Shown in pieces: positions 47,908-56,805 of a stretch of 64,000 nucleotides of DNA (its first letter is position 1; each line of letters opens with the position of its first letter). Where the stretch lies: contig NZ_FYAK01000007.1 in the NCBI RefSeq assembly GCF_900185615.1, positions 118,362 to 182,361 of the forward strand, read 5' to 3'. Position numbers and translations under genes: made by a program. The notes beneath the pieces are model-generated. The model saw only the letters and a list, made by a program, of their open reading frames with translations, made no database searches and had not been told where the DNA came from. Source of the DNA: Photobacterium malacitanum. GTDB lineage: Bacteria; Pseudomonadota; Gammaproteobacteria; Enterobacterales; Vibrionaceae.

Positions 47908-48240
47908 CTATATACATCCACGAATAATTTGTGAAAATGTAGATATTTTATCGCCTTGGAATTCCCACTGCCCATAAGTACGAGGATCCGTATCATTCCA
48001 AAGACGGATCCGATTAGGTGATATAATAGAAGCTTTATCAAATTCAGACATGTAAGATCTAGTCCAACCATCTCCCTCAGCTTTATATTCAATTACACCA
48101 TGGCTATCATAAACAGTTGCTAATGCTTTCTGAATACCATGTTGTTTAGATATATAAGTACCACAATAATACAAAGGTTCTTCACCAAAGGTATTCATTG
48201 ATACAGCAAGAGTTCCTATAGCTATGAGAATTTTCTTCAC
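47908..48240 (-). CDS. Small exported protein of unknown function with two cysteines
   Basis: This 110-residue product has a signal peptide (MKKILIAIGTLAVSMNTFGE, cut near residue 19) and a mature part with Cys in YYCGTY and at the C-terminal end (RGCI), which could form one disulfide. No family is recognised. The ATG follows gagaaaaatgtg. It lies between the recombinase remnant and another exported-protein gene on the same strand, inside the presumed island. Confidence 0.65.
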   Translation of the reverse strand: MKKILIAIGTLAVSMNTFGEEPLYYCGTYISKQHGIQKALATVYDSHGVIEYKAEGDGWTRSYMSEFDKASIISPNRIRLWNDTDPRTYGQWEFQGDKISTFSQIIRGCI

Positions 48241-48396
48241 ATTTTTCTCTTTATATTTAAATCAATTTAGAACACAAATTATCGTGCCAAAGCATATCGA
48301 GGTAATGCTAGCTTATATTAACTTTCGATTTTTATTTACCGTGGTATTAAGAGGTGAATATATCACCTCTTTGTGGTTGTCCAATTTAATGTGTCA

Positions 48397-49242
48397 CTAC
48401 ATACCTAATGGGATGTTCTCAATACCACCTTTGTACGCTGCGCCAATACAGCTTTGTGTATGCATGTTTGACCATACCTCTTGCTCAGATACTCCACGAA
48501 CATAACGAGAAGAATCAGCGACTGCATTAACGTAACGATTATTAACCATCATTGCGGAGAAATTGACGAGGTTAAATTCTTCATCTGATAAAGGTCGAAG
48601 CACCGACAAAGAATCTAAAACATCGATTACATCATTTTGATAACCATCAATTGGGTAACCAAGCTTGCTAGAGATCTCTGAACAGCGGTATGCACTAGAT
48701 AGTGCAGGTAAGTCTTGAATCATATTTGTAACTTCTAGCAACTTGTTAGGACTAGGGAAAACTTTCGGAAAGGTGTTTTTATGATCGAAATTTTTTGACG
48801 GCATTGCTGAAATGCGGCTATTCATTTTTTCAATATCACACATTTGAGCTAATAGACTTCCAGCTATCTGCTGATCCTTTTGTGGTGGTAAAGCAAAACC
48901 ATGAATACGACCACTCGCTTTTGCTTTAAATGCACGTTTAACACCACCAATAAGTGCTACAGCTTCTGTTTCATAGGCGTTAACATTACCATTTAAAATT
49001 TTAGCTCCCGCTTTCCAAGTCATACCTTGGAAAACTTCTTCTTTGGCGGTATCACCAGCCATATTAGCCCAACGTTCACATATTGTAGACTCTTGAAAAA
49101 CAGGATTTAAAGCCAATGTTAAAAACGCGTCATTTACTTTTTGGATGTTATCTGCCTGAACACCTGTTGAAAAAATTAAAGTAAGAGAAATTGCCAGAGT
49201 CATTTTTTTCAAAATATGGAGCCTTTTTATTTTTGCGCTCAT
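48397..49242 (-). CDS. Exported protein of unknown function with four cysteines
   Basis: This 281-residue product has an N-terminal signal (KKMTLAISLTLIFSTGVQA, cut before DNIQ). The mature part has four Cys (STICERW, AQMCDIE, AYRCSEI, TQSCIGA), consistent with two disulfides in the periplasm. It is predicted mostly helical. No family is recognised. Alternative starts exist: ATG 49242 gives a long basic n-region, ATG 49203 a short one; neither has a strong ribosome-binding site. It is upstream of the 47908 gene on the same strand, 156 bases apart. Confidence 0.65.
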   Translation of the reverse strand: MSAKIKRLHILKKMTLAISLTLIFSTGVQADNIQKVNDAFLTLALNPVFQESTICERWANMAGDTAKEEVFQGMTWKAGAKILNGNVNAYETEAVALIGGVKRAFKAKASGRIHGFALPPQKDQQIAGSLLAQMCDIEKMNSRISAMPSKNFDHKNTFPKVFPSPNKLLEVTNMIQDLPALSSAYRCSEISSKLGYPIDGYQNDVIDVLDSLSVLRPLSDEEFNLVNFSAMMVNNRYVNAVADSSRYVRGVSEQEVWSNMHTQSCIGAAYKGGIENIPLGM

Positions 49243-49245
49243 CAA

Positions 49246-49582
49246 CTAATCATTTATTAGCCGAATATTTCCGTCTTATATTAGAGATATCACCGAACAA
49301 CAACTAACTTAAAATAATATCCCAACCTAACAATAAAACATTCAAATAGTTAGAATCCAAGTACCTCAGAATGTTGGGCGGATTATATAAACTTACAATT
49401 TTAATTCAGTGACATAGCGCATAAATTAATAAAGTTAAATGCATGCTGATGGATTGTAAATATCGTGAAAAGATTCACAATGTCTAACACTTTTTATCGA
49501 CATTTATAGTCATGAACAAATACTGACCATTACACATATTAATATGGTGGTAAGTAGCACTTTATAAAAAACAAAGGACAGC
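49246..49582. other. Non-coding gap between the exported-protein gene and the integrase remnant
   Basis: These 337 bases hold no clear gene. They should contain the promoter of the minus-strand gene at 48397-49242 and the junction where the integrase 3' end was lost. No repeat was seen. Confidence 0.5.
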
Positions 49583-50356
49583 CTAACTTCGAGTACCTGC
49601 AGCTTCAGAAGGGCGTGTCATGGTATGTAATTGCCATTCGATTAAGCAACGTGTGGTGCGTTTGATACTGGCGTTGGCAATCGCACTAATGAGTTCTGGT
49701 AATTCGTTTGGCTTGAGGGAAGCCATGTTTTCTTTCTTAGGCTTTTTGAATGCAGCTTTAATTCCCGTTAGTGGGTTTGCCGCAACTAAGCCACAGTTGG
49801 TTGCAAAATCCATTATCTCATTTAAACGCTGTGCTAATCGCTTCACCGTTTCGAGACTACCTTTTGCTTCAATCGGTTTGAGTTGTTCAATGATCAAAGG
49901 CGCAGTGATGTCTTTAATTGGTGTATTCGATAGGTTGGGGAAAATGTGTAGCTCAAGTGAACGCCATATATCAACAGCATAGTCAGGCGTAATGTCACCT
50001 TGCTTAATTTCAAACCATTCTTTAGCGATATTAAGTAAAGTGTGTTGATGAATGATTTTGTGTTCTTGCTGTTTTCGTTTCTTATCTTCTTGAGGATCGA
50101 TACCTTGAGCGATGAGTTCTTTAGCTTCTAGAGCTTGTTTTCGTGCGAGAGCAAGAGAGAGATCGGGGTATTTACCTAGACTTAGGTTTGCCCGCTTTTT
50201 GCTATTGGGACGGTAGTAGTTCAACAGCCAATGTTTTGCACCATTTGGTTTGACTCGAAGCCTAAGACCTCCACCGTCAAATAGGTTGTATTCTTTGTCT
50301 GCTGCTTTTGCTGATTTGATTTCTTTATCGGTAAGCCGAGTAGTTACTTTTGCCAT
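49583..50356 (-). pseudogene. P4-type tyrosine integrase, 3' truncated, next to ssrA
   Basis: The N-terminal 257 residues of a P4-family integrase (usual length about 400). The DUF4102 domain is complete (LTDKEIKSAKAADKEYNLFDGGGLRLRVKPNGAKHW split over about 8-45), then the core-binding SAM-like domain (about 105-190) and the first bases of the catalytic domain (TMTRPSEAAGTR), which includes the first catalytic Arg. The His-x-x-Arg and Tyr motifs are lost. It lies 165 bases from the 3' end of ssrA, a standard target of such integrases, and points away from it, so it marks an old island whose integrase is dead. Confidence 0.9.
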
Positions 50357-50521
50357 AATGGGTACACCAAATAAACATCGTTATCGCAGTGTACCCATTG
50401 GTGTACCTATAAATCAAAGATGCTACTGGACGTCTTAGAACCCTATAGATACAAGAAAGCCCACTAAAACAATGTCTTAGTGGGCTCCCTGGACACCCTA
50501 GGATGTCTTCGTATACGAATT

Positions 50522-50891
50522 TGGTGGAGCTGGCGGGATTTGAACCCGCGTCCAAAATCAGTCTAACAGATGGCGCTACATGTTTAGTCAATCTTTATTC
50601 TCGTATCCACACTGCGAATTGACACGCTATGCTAATACATACCAGAATTCTATTTCGCGGTTCATCTCTCTAGTCAAAGATTCCCTCGCTATCTCGTTTG
50701 GGTTTGAACCCCTGTTATTCCCCGTCTTACAAGCGGAAGCTAGGGCAGGAGCGCTCTTAGCAGGGTATTAAGCTGCTAGTGCGTAGTTTTCGTCGTTTGC
50801 GACTATTTTTTTGCGGCTGTTTAACGAGGCAAACCGCACCTCGACATGCTCCACAAGCCTTCGTGATCCTGTCGAATCCTGAATCAGCCCC
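50522..50891 (-). ncRNA. ssrA: Transfer-messenger RNA
   Basis: tmRNA rescues stalled ribosomes together with SmpB. On the minus strand the gene begins ggggctgattcaggattcga (5' end near 50891) and ends with a tRNA-like T arm and acceptor closing in CCA at 50522. The tag frame at 50768-50800 reads ANDENYALAA and stop, preceded by the resume alanine codon. The length of about 370 bases fits. Its 3' end is next to a truncated integrase, consistent with use as an attachment site. Confidence 0.97.
50768..50800 (-). CDS. tmRNA proteolysis tag reading frame (ANDENYALAA)
   Basis: Ten codons plus TAA inside ssrA encode ANDENYALAA, the same tag as that of E. coli apart from no differences seen; the LAA end directs tagged proteins to ClpXP. 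Confidence 0.93.
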   Translation of the reverse strand, partial: ANDENYALAA

Positions 50892-50902
50892 AGATGCGTT
50901 CG

Positions 50903-50930
50903 ATGTTAGCAGAATATTTAACTAGGTCAA
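50903..50930 (-). promoter_or_regulatory. Predicted ssrA promoter
   Basis: On the minus strand TTGACC (-35) is followed after 16 bases by TAACAT (-10), placing the start about 11 bases on, at the mapped 5' end of the tmRNA. Confidence 0.6.
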
Positions 50931-51002
50931 TAGCTATATTGTAATTCACGCACCAAGTGATTGATTACTATTCAAATGCTAACATCATGTTGCATAGGTA
51001 TA

Positions 51003-51479
51003 TTAACGGTTATTGCCTTTCATGATACGAGCTTTATCGCGTTGCCAATCTTTAGCTTTGCTGTCAGCACGTTTATCATGCAATTTCTTACCGCGTGCAG
51101 TACCAATTTTGATTTTCACAAAAGAGGTGCTCCAGTACATATTTAGTGCAACGATAGTATCGCCTTCACGGTTGACTGAATCTGCTAATTTGCGCAGTTC
51201 ACGACGGTTAAGCAATAACTTACGAACGCGAGTTGGATCAGCGACTACGTGAGTTGATGCCGCGTTTAATGGGGCAATAGTTAAGCCAGAGATAAAGGCT
51301 TCGCCGTTACGTAAGAAAACATAACTTTCGGTCATGTTCACTTTACCTTCACGGATTGCTTTTACTTCCCAACCTTGTAATACCATCCCCGCTTCGTATT
51401 CGTCGCCGATGGCAAATTCAAAACGAGCGCTTTTATTTTTTGCAATAGTATTGCTACTTTGCTTTGGTTTTTTAGCCAT
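51003..51479 (-). CDS. smpB: SsrA-binding protein
   Basis: SmpB binds the tRNA-like part of tmRNA and is required for trans-translation. The 158 residues (E. coli 160) include [31 protein letters not shown] (split about 18-48) and the basic C-terminal tail [27 protein letters not shown] 51479 (MAKKPKQ) is chosen on family N terminus; an upstream extension of 29 codons is not conserved. It is just upstream of ssrA on the same strand. Confidence 0.96.
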   Translation of the reverse strand: MAKKPKQSSNTIAKNKSARFEFAIGDEYEAGMVLQGWEVKAIREGKVNMTESYVFLRNGEAFISGLTIAPLNAASTHVVADPTRVRKLLLNRRELRKLADSVNREGDTIVALNMYWSTSFVKIKIGTARGKKLHDKRADSKAKDWQRDKARIMKGNNR

Positions 51480-51683
51480 GTTGACCTCGTAGAGCATTGT
51501 TGCAGTCCCAGAACAAAATCTAATATCAGTGATTTTTCTGGTCGAATAAGCTATTGACGTTACCATAATAACGCTTGTTGGTAACTGTTATTTTGGTCGA
51601 TAGCCCAGTAATGGTATCATTGACCAAACGCAGCGAATAGATTTTATCTTCAGAGTGAGGATGCGTTCGATGAAGGAGAAGCT

Positions 51684-52118
51684 ATGCCACAAATTAGTCG
51701 TTCGGCACTGGTGCCTTTTAGTGCACAACAAATGTTTAATTTGGTGAATGATGTTGAATCTTACCCAATGTTTTTACCCGGCTGTGCGGGCAGTAAAATC
51801 ATTGAAAGTTCGACCAGCCATATGATGGCATCGGTAGATGTTGCTAAGGCTGGTATACGTAAAACATTTGTTACCCATAATAAATTGGTCGATTTTAACC
51901 AAATTCAGATGCAATTAGTGGACGGTCCTTTTCGAAAATTAGTCGGCGGATGGACATTTACTGAGCTTGATGCGACAGCGTGTAAAATTGAATTAAACTT
52001 AGAATTCGAATTTACTAGTGCCCTCATCGATGTTGCCTTTGGTAAAATTTTTCGAGATCTGACCAGTAATATGGTGCAGGCGTTCACCCAGCGAGCAAGA
52101 GAAGTATATGCATTCTGA
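51684..52118 (+). CDS. ratA: RatA, START/COQ10-like domain protein
   Basis: This is a polyketide-cyclase/START-like protein related to mitochondrial COQ10. In E. coli RatA was reported to block 70S formation as the toxin of a RatA-RatB pair, while homology suggests a role in ubiquinone function; the true role is unsettled. The 144 residues start MPQISRSALVPFSAQQMFNLVNDVESYP and contain LPGCAGSKI, both family hallmarks. It overlaps ratB by 11 bases and diverges from smpB, the usual vibrio and enteric arrangement. Confidence 0.92.
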   Translation: MPQISRSALVPFSAQQMFNLVNDVESYPMFLPGCAGSKIIESSTSHMMASVDVAKAGIRKTFVTHNKLVDFNQIQMQLVDGPFRKLVGGWTFTELDATACKIELNLEFEFTSALIDVAFGKIFRDLTSNMVQAFTQRAREVYAF

Positions 52119-52416
52119 TCAGCCCTTAATTCACGTTGAGGTTGTTTACGCACTGCCTAACGTACAGCGAGTGTTAAAATTAGCCGTTGTAGCACAAACC
52201 CCTATTCAAGCGATTATAGAACAGTCGGGGATACTAGCTATGTACCCTGAGATTGATTTAAAGACCAATAAAGTCGGTATTTATAGTCGTAATGTAAAAC
52301 TTGATGCGACGGCGCGCGATGGTGATCGGATTGAGATTTATCGTCCGCTAATTGCAGATCCGCGTGAGATCCGCCGTAAGCGTGCAGAACAAGCTAAAAA
52401 AGACGCTGAAAAATAA
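52108..52416 (+). CDS. ratB: RatB/RnfH-family ubiquitin-like protein
   Basis: This 102-residue RnfH-family protein has a beta-grasp fold (VEVVYALPNVQRVLKLAVVAQ, then VGIYSRNVKLDATARDGDRIEIYRPL) and a basic C-terminal tail. It is paired with ratA by name; antitoxin activity has not been firmly shown. The start ATG lies inside the end of ratA (11-base overlap), implying coupled translation. Confidence 0.9.
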   Translation: MHSDQPLIHVEVVYALPNVQRVLKLAVVAQTPIQAIIEQSGILAMYPEIDLKTNKVGIYSRNVKLDATARDGDRIEIYRPLIADPREIRRKRAEQAKKDAEK

Positions 52417-52438
52417 CCAGAACGTTATAGCAGATAAC

Positions 52439-52467
52439 AAAAAGCTCGCCATTAGCGAGCTTTTTTT
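52439..52467. terminator. Bidirectional terminator between ratB and bamE
   Basis: The stem aaaaagctcgc / gcgagcttttt with a 5-base loop, between convergent genes. Confidence 0.92.
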
Positions 52468-52502
52468 ATTGTTTGAAAACAAGTATTTTCTAACAAGTCA
52501 GA

Positions 52503-52859
52503 TTAATTCATTGGATCCATAAAGTTAGGACCTTGCTTGTAATCACCTTTCATACTGACAAGTTGTGCTTGTTTGTTGAAGGTTAAGAACAAGTTCTTTT
52601 GAATCGGTTTATCATGACCATTTTGTTCGTAGAAAATGTAGTTCCATGTGTCGGGGTAACTTGGGTCGACTAACATAGGCGTTCCCAGCACATATTGAAC
52701 TTGTGTTTTCGTCATGCCAACACGCAAGGTATTAACACTTTTCTGTTCTACATAGTTGCCTTGGTCAATATCGATACGATAAACCAAACGTTCAGCGACC
52801 GAACAGCCGCTAAGTAAGCCCAACACTAAGGTTAGGGCTGCAATGTTTTTCCAACTCAT
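52503..52859 (-). CDS. bamE: Outer membrane assembly lipoprotein BamE
   Basis: BamE is a lipoprotein of the BAM complex that inserts beta-barrel proteins in the outer membrane. The 118 residues have a lipoprotein signal with lipobox GLLSGC (Cys 19) and the SmpA/OmlA core VNTLRVGMTKTQVQYVLGTPMLVDP (about 43-67). It converges on ratB, as in E. coli and vibrios. Confidence 0.95.
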   Translation of the reverse strand: MSWKNIAALTLVLGLLSGCSVAERLVYRIDIDQGNYVEQKSVNTLRVGMTKTQVQYVLGTPMLVDPSYPDTWNYIFYEQNGHDKPIQKNLFLTFNKQAQLVSMKGDYKQGPNFMDPMN

Positions 52860-53029
52860 AGCATCCTGGCTTTTTAGCTTTAACTGCTGCGATGATAAAC
52901 AAGCTCTTGGCAGAAGTAAAAAGCGGTAAAGAAAAAAAGTAATATATTTTGATATTCGACTACTACTAGCAGTAATAGTTGCATCAATGTTTTAGTTTAT
53001 TTCATATTCGTCCAAGATGCGAAATTAAA

Positions 53030-54697
53030 TCAAGCCGCGACCAGCAGTTCTTTCGCATTTGCGAGAGTACGCTCAGTAATTTCACTGCCACCAAGTAGAC
53101 GTGCGAGCTCGGCAATACGATCATCAGTGGTTAATGGGCGCATCTGAGTTTCGGTTTGACCATCAGTGGTTTTCTTAGCAACAAACATTTGTTGATGACC
53201 ACAACCAGCAACTTGCGGTAAGTGAGTTACACACATTACTTGGGTTGATGCACCAAGTTTTCGTAGCATTTTACCGACGATTGCCGCTGTTGGACCACTA
53301 ATACCCACATCGACTTCATCGAAAATCAGGCTTGGTGTTTCAACTTTTTGAGCGGTGATCACTTGAATCGCTAATGAAATACGTGATAGTTCACCACCAG
53401 AAGCCACTTTACCTAATGGTTGTAGAGGCTGGCCTGGGTTAGTTGAAACCAAGAAATTAATGCTGTCATAACCTAATGGGCTTAGCATTCGCTCAGGATC
53501 GCTAGTGAGTGCGATTTCAAATTCACCATGCTCCATACTTAACATGTGCATGCTTTCGGTGATTTTTTGGTCAAGCTCTTTGGCATAACGCTGACGACTT
53601 TTACTTAGTTTTTCCGCAGCTTCAATGCATTGCTGACGTAAATTTTCAACGTTAGCAGCCATGTCTTCTAAGCGTTCATCGCTACAATCGAGGTTATCAA
53701 GCTCTTTCAATAAATCTTGATGTTTTTGGTAAAGCTCTGCCGGCATCACGTAGTGCTTGCGTGCCATCGACATGATTTTAGCTAAACGCTCTTCAAGGTA
53801 AATCAACCGATGTGGATCCATATCAAGGTTATCAAGATAGCTGCGTAATTCTTGGCTGGCTTCTTGAACTTGAATGATGGCTTCTTCTAACATCTGTGGA
53901 ATAGCACTTAAATTGCTGTCATATTCGCCCAGATTATTCACTTGCTGACAAGCCATTTGTAACAACTGGAGTGCGTTACCGTCATCATTATCATACAGAA
54001 CAGATAATGCAGTTTGGCTTGAAATTGCTAGTTCACCTGAGTTTGATAGGCGTTTGTGCTCTTCTTCGATTTCAGTGAATTCTTCTTCGCCAAGGGCTAA
54101 TTCATCAAGCTCTTTAACTTGGTATTGAAGTAATTGTTTTTGTGCTTCGTTTTCATCACGGCTTTGAGTTAAACGCTTAAGCTCATTATGAGCCTGACGC
54201 CAGCGTTGATAAGCACTGCGAGTACGATCGATCAATTGGTGGTGACCTGCATATTGATCAAGCATATGTTGTTGGTATTCAGGGCGCATTAGCTGCTGGT
54301 GTGCGTGCTGACCATGAATATTAATTAACAGTTGGCCTAAAGCTTTTTGTTGTGATGCAGGAACAGGGCTGCCATTAATGAAGCCACGAGAGCGGCCTTC
54401 TTTAGTGATCACGCGGCGTAAAATACATTCTTCACCATCACTGAGTTCATTGTCTTCGAGCCAACGTCGAGCTGCTTGGTTATTGGCCAATGAAAATGCG
54501 GCTGAGATTTCAGCTTTATCTTCATTTGGTCGTACCATCGAGGCTTCAGCGCGATCGCCTAAGCATAAACCTAATGCATCAATCGCAATAGATTTACCGG
54601 CACCGGTTTCACCTGTAATGGTGGTCATTCCCGGCTTTAGTTCAAATTGAAGAGTTTTGACAATAGCAAAGTTAGAGATCGTCATATGCGCGAGCAT
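53030..54697 (-). CDS. recN: DNA repair protein RecN
   Basis: RecN is an SMC-like ATPase of double-strand break repair. The 555 residues (E. coli 553) show Walker [12 protein letters not shown] (about 30-40), long coiled coils (about 150-370), signature and Walker B ([26 protein letters not shown]). ATG 54697 ([13 protein letters not shown]) is preferred to a GTG three codons earlier because aggtg lies at the right distance and it gives the family start. Two LexA boxes upstream show SOS control. Confidence 0.96.
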   Translation of the reverse strand: MLAHMTISNFAIVKTLQFELKPGMTTITGETGAGKSIAIDALGLCLGDRAEASMVRPNEDKAEISAAFSLANNQAARRWLEDNELSDGEECILRRVITKEGRSRGFINGSPVPASQQKALGQLLINIHGQHAHQQLMRPEYQQHMLDQYAGHHQLIDRTRSAYQRWRQAHNELKRLTQSRDENEAQKQLLQYQVKELDELALGEEEFTEIEEEHKRLSNSGELAISSQTALSVLYDNDDGNALQLLQMACQQVNNLGEYDSNLSAIPQMLEEAIIQVQEASQELRSYLDNLDMDPHRLIYLEERLAKIMSMARKHYVMPAELYQKHQDLLKELDNLDCSDERLEDMAANVENLRQQCIEAAEKLSKSRQRYAKELDQKITESMHMLSMEHGEFEIALTSDPERMLSPLGYDSINFLVSTNPGQPLQPLGKVASGGELSRISLAIQVITAQKVETPSLIFDEVDVGISGPTAAIVGKMLRKLGASTQVMCVTHLPQVAGCGHQQMFVAKKTTDGQTETQMRPLTTDDRIAELARLLGGSEITERTLANAKELLVAA

Positions 54698-54720
54698 TGT
54701 GTTCACCTGTTTAAATCAAC

Positions 54721-54740
54721 ACCTGTTTTTTCATACAGTA
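54721..54740. promoter_or_regulatory. LexA box 1 of recN
   Basis: CTGT-N8-ACAG (54723-54738) matches the LexA core exactly, about 25 bases upstream of the recN start codon. Confidence 0.8.
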
Positions 54741-54742
54741 TA

Positions 54743-54762
54743 TACTGTATCTATAACCAGTA
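54743..54762. promoter_or_regulatory. LexA box 2 of recN
   Basis: TACTGTATCTATAACCAGTA differs from CTGT-N8-ACAG by one core base (CCAG). Its centre is 22 bases, two helical turns, from box 1, so cooperative LexA binding is likely. Confidence 0.72.
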
Positions 54763-54823
54763 AAGTACTGAGGTGATAATTATTCAGATAAAATGTGATC
54801 AAGATTAACTTTTTGGACCGTTA

Positions 54824-54853
54824 TAAAAAAACCAGCAGTTTAAGATGCTGGTT
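54824..54853 (-). terminator. nadK terminator
   Basis: accagca (54831) pairs with tgctggt (54852); the A run to its left is a U tract on the minus strand, 27 bases past nadK. Confidence 0.82.
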
Positions 54854-54879
54854 ATTGAAAATAAAACCGATTGTGGCAC

Positions 54880-55761
54880 TTAAAATAATCGGCTAGACCA
54901 GCCTAATTTTCCACGTAGGACATTGTAGTAACTGTAATTCTTAGGGTGGATTAATTGTAAGCGGTGTTCGCTTTGGTAGATGTGAATTTCATCGCCAGGG
55001 CTAACAGGTAATGAAACTTGGCCATCACAGCTCACTTCTAGCGTACTGCCATTATTGGGTGACACTAACAATTTAATGCAGCGATCACCGTCAACAACTA
55101 ATGGTCGAGATGACAGGGTATGAGGAAACATCGGCACTAAGGCTATCGCATTTAAACTGGTGGATAAAATAGGGCCGCCACCAGAAAGAGAATATGCCGT
55201 TGATCCGGTTGGTGTGGCAATAATTAACCCATCAGAGCGCTGTGAGAACGCAAAACAGTCATCAATATAGACCTCAAACTCGATCATATGAGCAATTTTG
55301 TCTGGGTGTAATACCGCTTCATTTAAGGCTGCATTGCGACTTTTAATTTGCCCATGACGATGCACTTCAGCTTCTAATAAAAACCGATCCTCTTTGATAA
55401 ACTCACCCTCAAGCACCAAGGTCAATTGTTGTTCAAAATCGTCGGGATCAAGATCGGTAAGAAACCCCAGGTTGCCACGGTTAACACCAATAACGGAAAT
55501 ATCAAATCGAGATAATACGCGCGCAGCACCTAACATATTGCCATCACCGCCAACGACAATGGCGAGATCTGCTTTGTCACCAATGGTGAGCAAATCACAA
55601 AAACAATCCTCAGGTACGTCAATATCGTTCACTAACCGATGATCGATTAACACCGTGTAACCTTGTGCATTCAACCATTCGTAAAGGCTCGTGTGCGTTT
55701 GCAATGCTTCCGGATTACGGGGTTTGCCAATTAACGCGATAGTGTTAAAAATACGCTTCAT
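54880..55761 (-). CDS. nadK: NAD kinase
   Basis: NadK makes NADP from NAD and ATP. The 293 residues (E. coli 292) show the GGDGN motif in [16 protein letters not shown] (about 68-83), [20 protein letters not shown] and the C-terminal [17 protein letters not shown] (about 172-188). It diverges from grpE with a 194-base gap that holds the grpE heat-shock promoter. Confidence 0.96.
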   Translation of the reverse strand: MKRIFNTIALIGKPRNPEALQTHTSLYEWLNAQGYTVLIDHRLVNDIDVPEDCFCDLLTIGDKADLAIVVGGDGNMLGAARVLSRFDISVIGVNRGNLGFLTDLDPDDFEQQLTLVLEGEFIKEDRFLLEAEVHRHGQIKSRNAALNEAVLHPDKIAHMIEFEVYIDDCFAFSQRSDGLIIATPTGSTAYSLSGGGPILSTSLNAIALVPMFPHTLSSRPLVVDGDRCIKLLVSPNNGSTLEVSCDGQVSLPVSPGDEIHIYQSEHRLQLIHPKNYSYYNVLRGKLGWSSRLF

Positions 55762-55839
55762 GTCCTTGTTCCGACAAATGATGGTGGGTCAGTATAGCCT
55801 TAGAAAAAACAACTTGTCGTGGTTTGTTGTTAATATTGG

Positions 55840-55868
55840 CTTGAATCATTGAACTTCATCCCCATAAT
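55840..55868 (+). promoter_or_regulatory. Sigma-32 heat-shock promoter of grpE
   Basis: CTTGAAT (55840-55846), a 13-base spacer and CCCCATAAT (55860-55868) agree closely with the sigma-32 consensus CTTGAAA / CCCCATNT. Confidence 0.82.
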
Positions 55869-55955
55869 ATGCTCAAGACTGTTTTAAAAGTAGCGCTTAT
55901 CGAACAAGGCTACTGAGTGAATAAAACCCCTTTTATCTTGGCGGAGAACCAACGC

Positions 55956-56570
55956 ATGACTAACAAAAACCACAATGTACAGGATGAGCAGCTAAACGAT
56001 GCAGTTGACGCTGTCGAAGTTGAAGCTGTCGAGGGTGAGTTTGTTGAATCAGAGCAAGATTTATATGTTGCTCGTATTGCTGAATTAGAAGCGGCGTTAT
56101 TAGCAAAAGATGCAGAAGTTAATGAAGCCAAAGATGCTGCTTTACGTGCTCGTGCTGAAGGTGAAAACGTTCGTCGTCGTTCTGAGCAAGAAATTGATAA
56201 AGCGCGTAAATACGCACTAAATAAATTTGCTGAAGAATTATTGCCTGTTATTGATAATCTTGAGCGCGCTATTGAAATGGCCGACAAGAATAACGAAGCA
56301 ACCAAAGCAATGATGGAAGGCGTTGAGCTAACATTGATGACGATGACATCAACAGTTGCTAAATTTGGCCTAAAAGTGATTGATCCACAAGGTGAAGCAT
56401 TTAACCCTGAATTCCATCAAGCAATGGCGATGCAAGAAAGTGCTGATTTTGCACCAAACACTGTTATGGCTGTTATGCAAAAAGGTTACGAGCTAAATGG
56501 CCGTGTGATCCGTCCAGCAATGGTGATGGTATCAAAAGCTGCTGCGGGTAATGTGAATACGCAAGCGTAA
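55956..56570 (+). CDS. grpE: Nucleotide exchange factor GrpE
   Basis: GrpE exchanges nucleotide on DnaK. The 204 residues have an acidic N terminus (about 10-40), a long coiled coil (about 40-90, [21 protein letters not shown] and [15 protein letters not shown]), and the DnaK-binding head with [14 protein letters not shown] and [19 protein letters not shown] 55956 is chosen over an in-frame GTG at 55917 because cggagaacc lies upstream and the product has family length. It precedes dnaK. Confidence 0.95.
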   Translation: MTNKNHNVQDEQLNDAVDAVEVEAVEGEFVESEQDLYVARIAELEAALLAKDAEVNEAKDAALRARAEGENVRRRSEQEIDKARKYALNKFAEELLPVIDNLERAIEMADKNNEATKAMMEGVELTLMTMTSTVAKFGLKVIDPQGEAFNPEFHQAMAMQESADFAPNTVMAVMQKGYELNGRVIRPAMVMVSKAAAGNVNTQA

Positions 56571-56609
56571 TTTGCGAGCAACAATTCAAGGTTTACTTGA
56601 TAATGTCGC

Positions 56610-56640
56610 AAAAAAAAGCCCACTACGGTGGGTTTTTTTA
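56610..56640 (+). terminator. grpE Rho-independent terminator
   Basis: The stem agcccac / gtgggtt with loop tacg is followed by a run of seven T, so dnaK relies mainly on its own promoter. Confidence 0.85.
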
Positions 56641-56668
56641 TTTTTTTGCATTTTTTTTGGGATCGCCC

Positions 56669-56696
56669 CTTGAAAAGCAATCTGGCGACCTTATCT
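56669..56696 (+). promoter_or_regulatory. Sigma-32 heat-shock promoter of dnaK
   Basis: CTTGAAA (56669-56675), 13 bases, then CCTTATCT (56689-56696), which matches CCCCATNT at six of eight positions. It lies 110 bases upstream of dnaK. Confidence 0.75.
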
Positions 56697-56805
56697 AGTA
56701 GTCATAAGACATTAAATGTATTTGTCACGGGGTTATCCCGAACCGCTAACCCATATGATATTTGGGTGTAGTTAAGAACATATAACGAATTTCGGAGATT
56801 GTCTG

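Noticed and set aside
50522..50600. A tRNA gene on the minus strand
   Set aside because: The T arm and acceptor end belong to tmRNA, as shown by the matching 5' end at 50891 and the ANDENYALAA tag frame.
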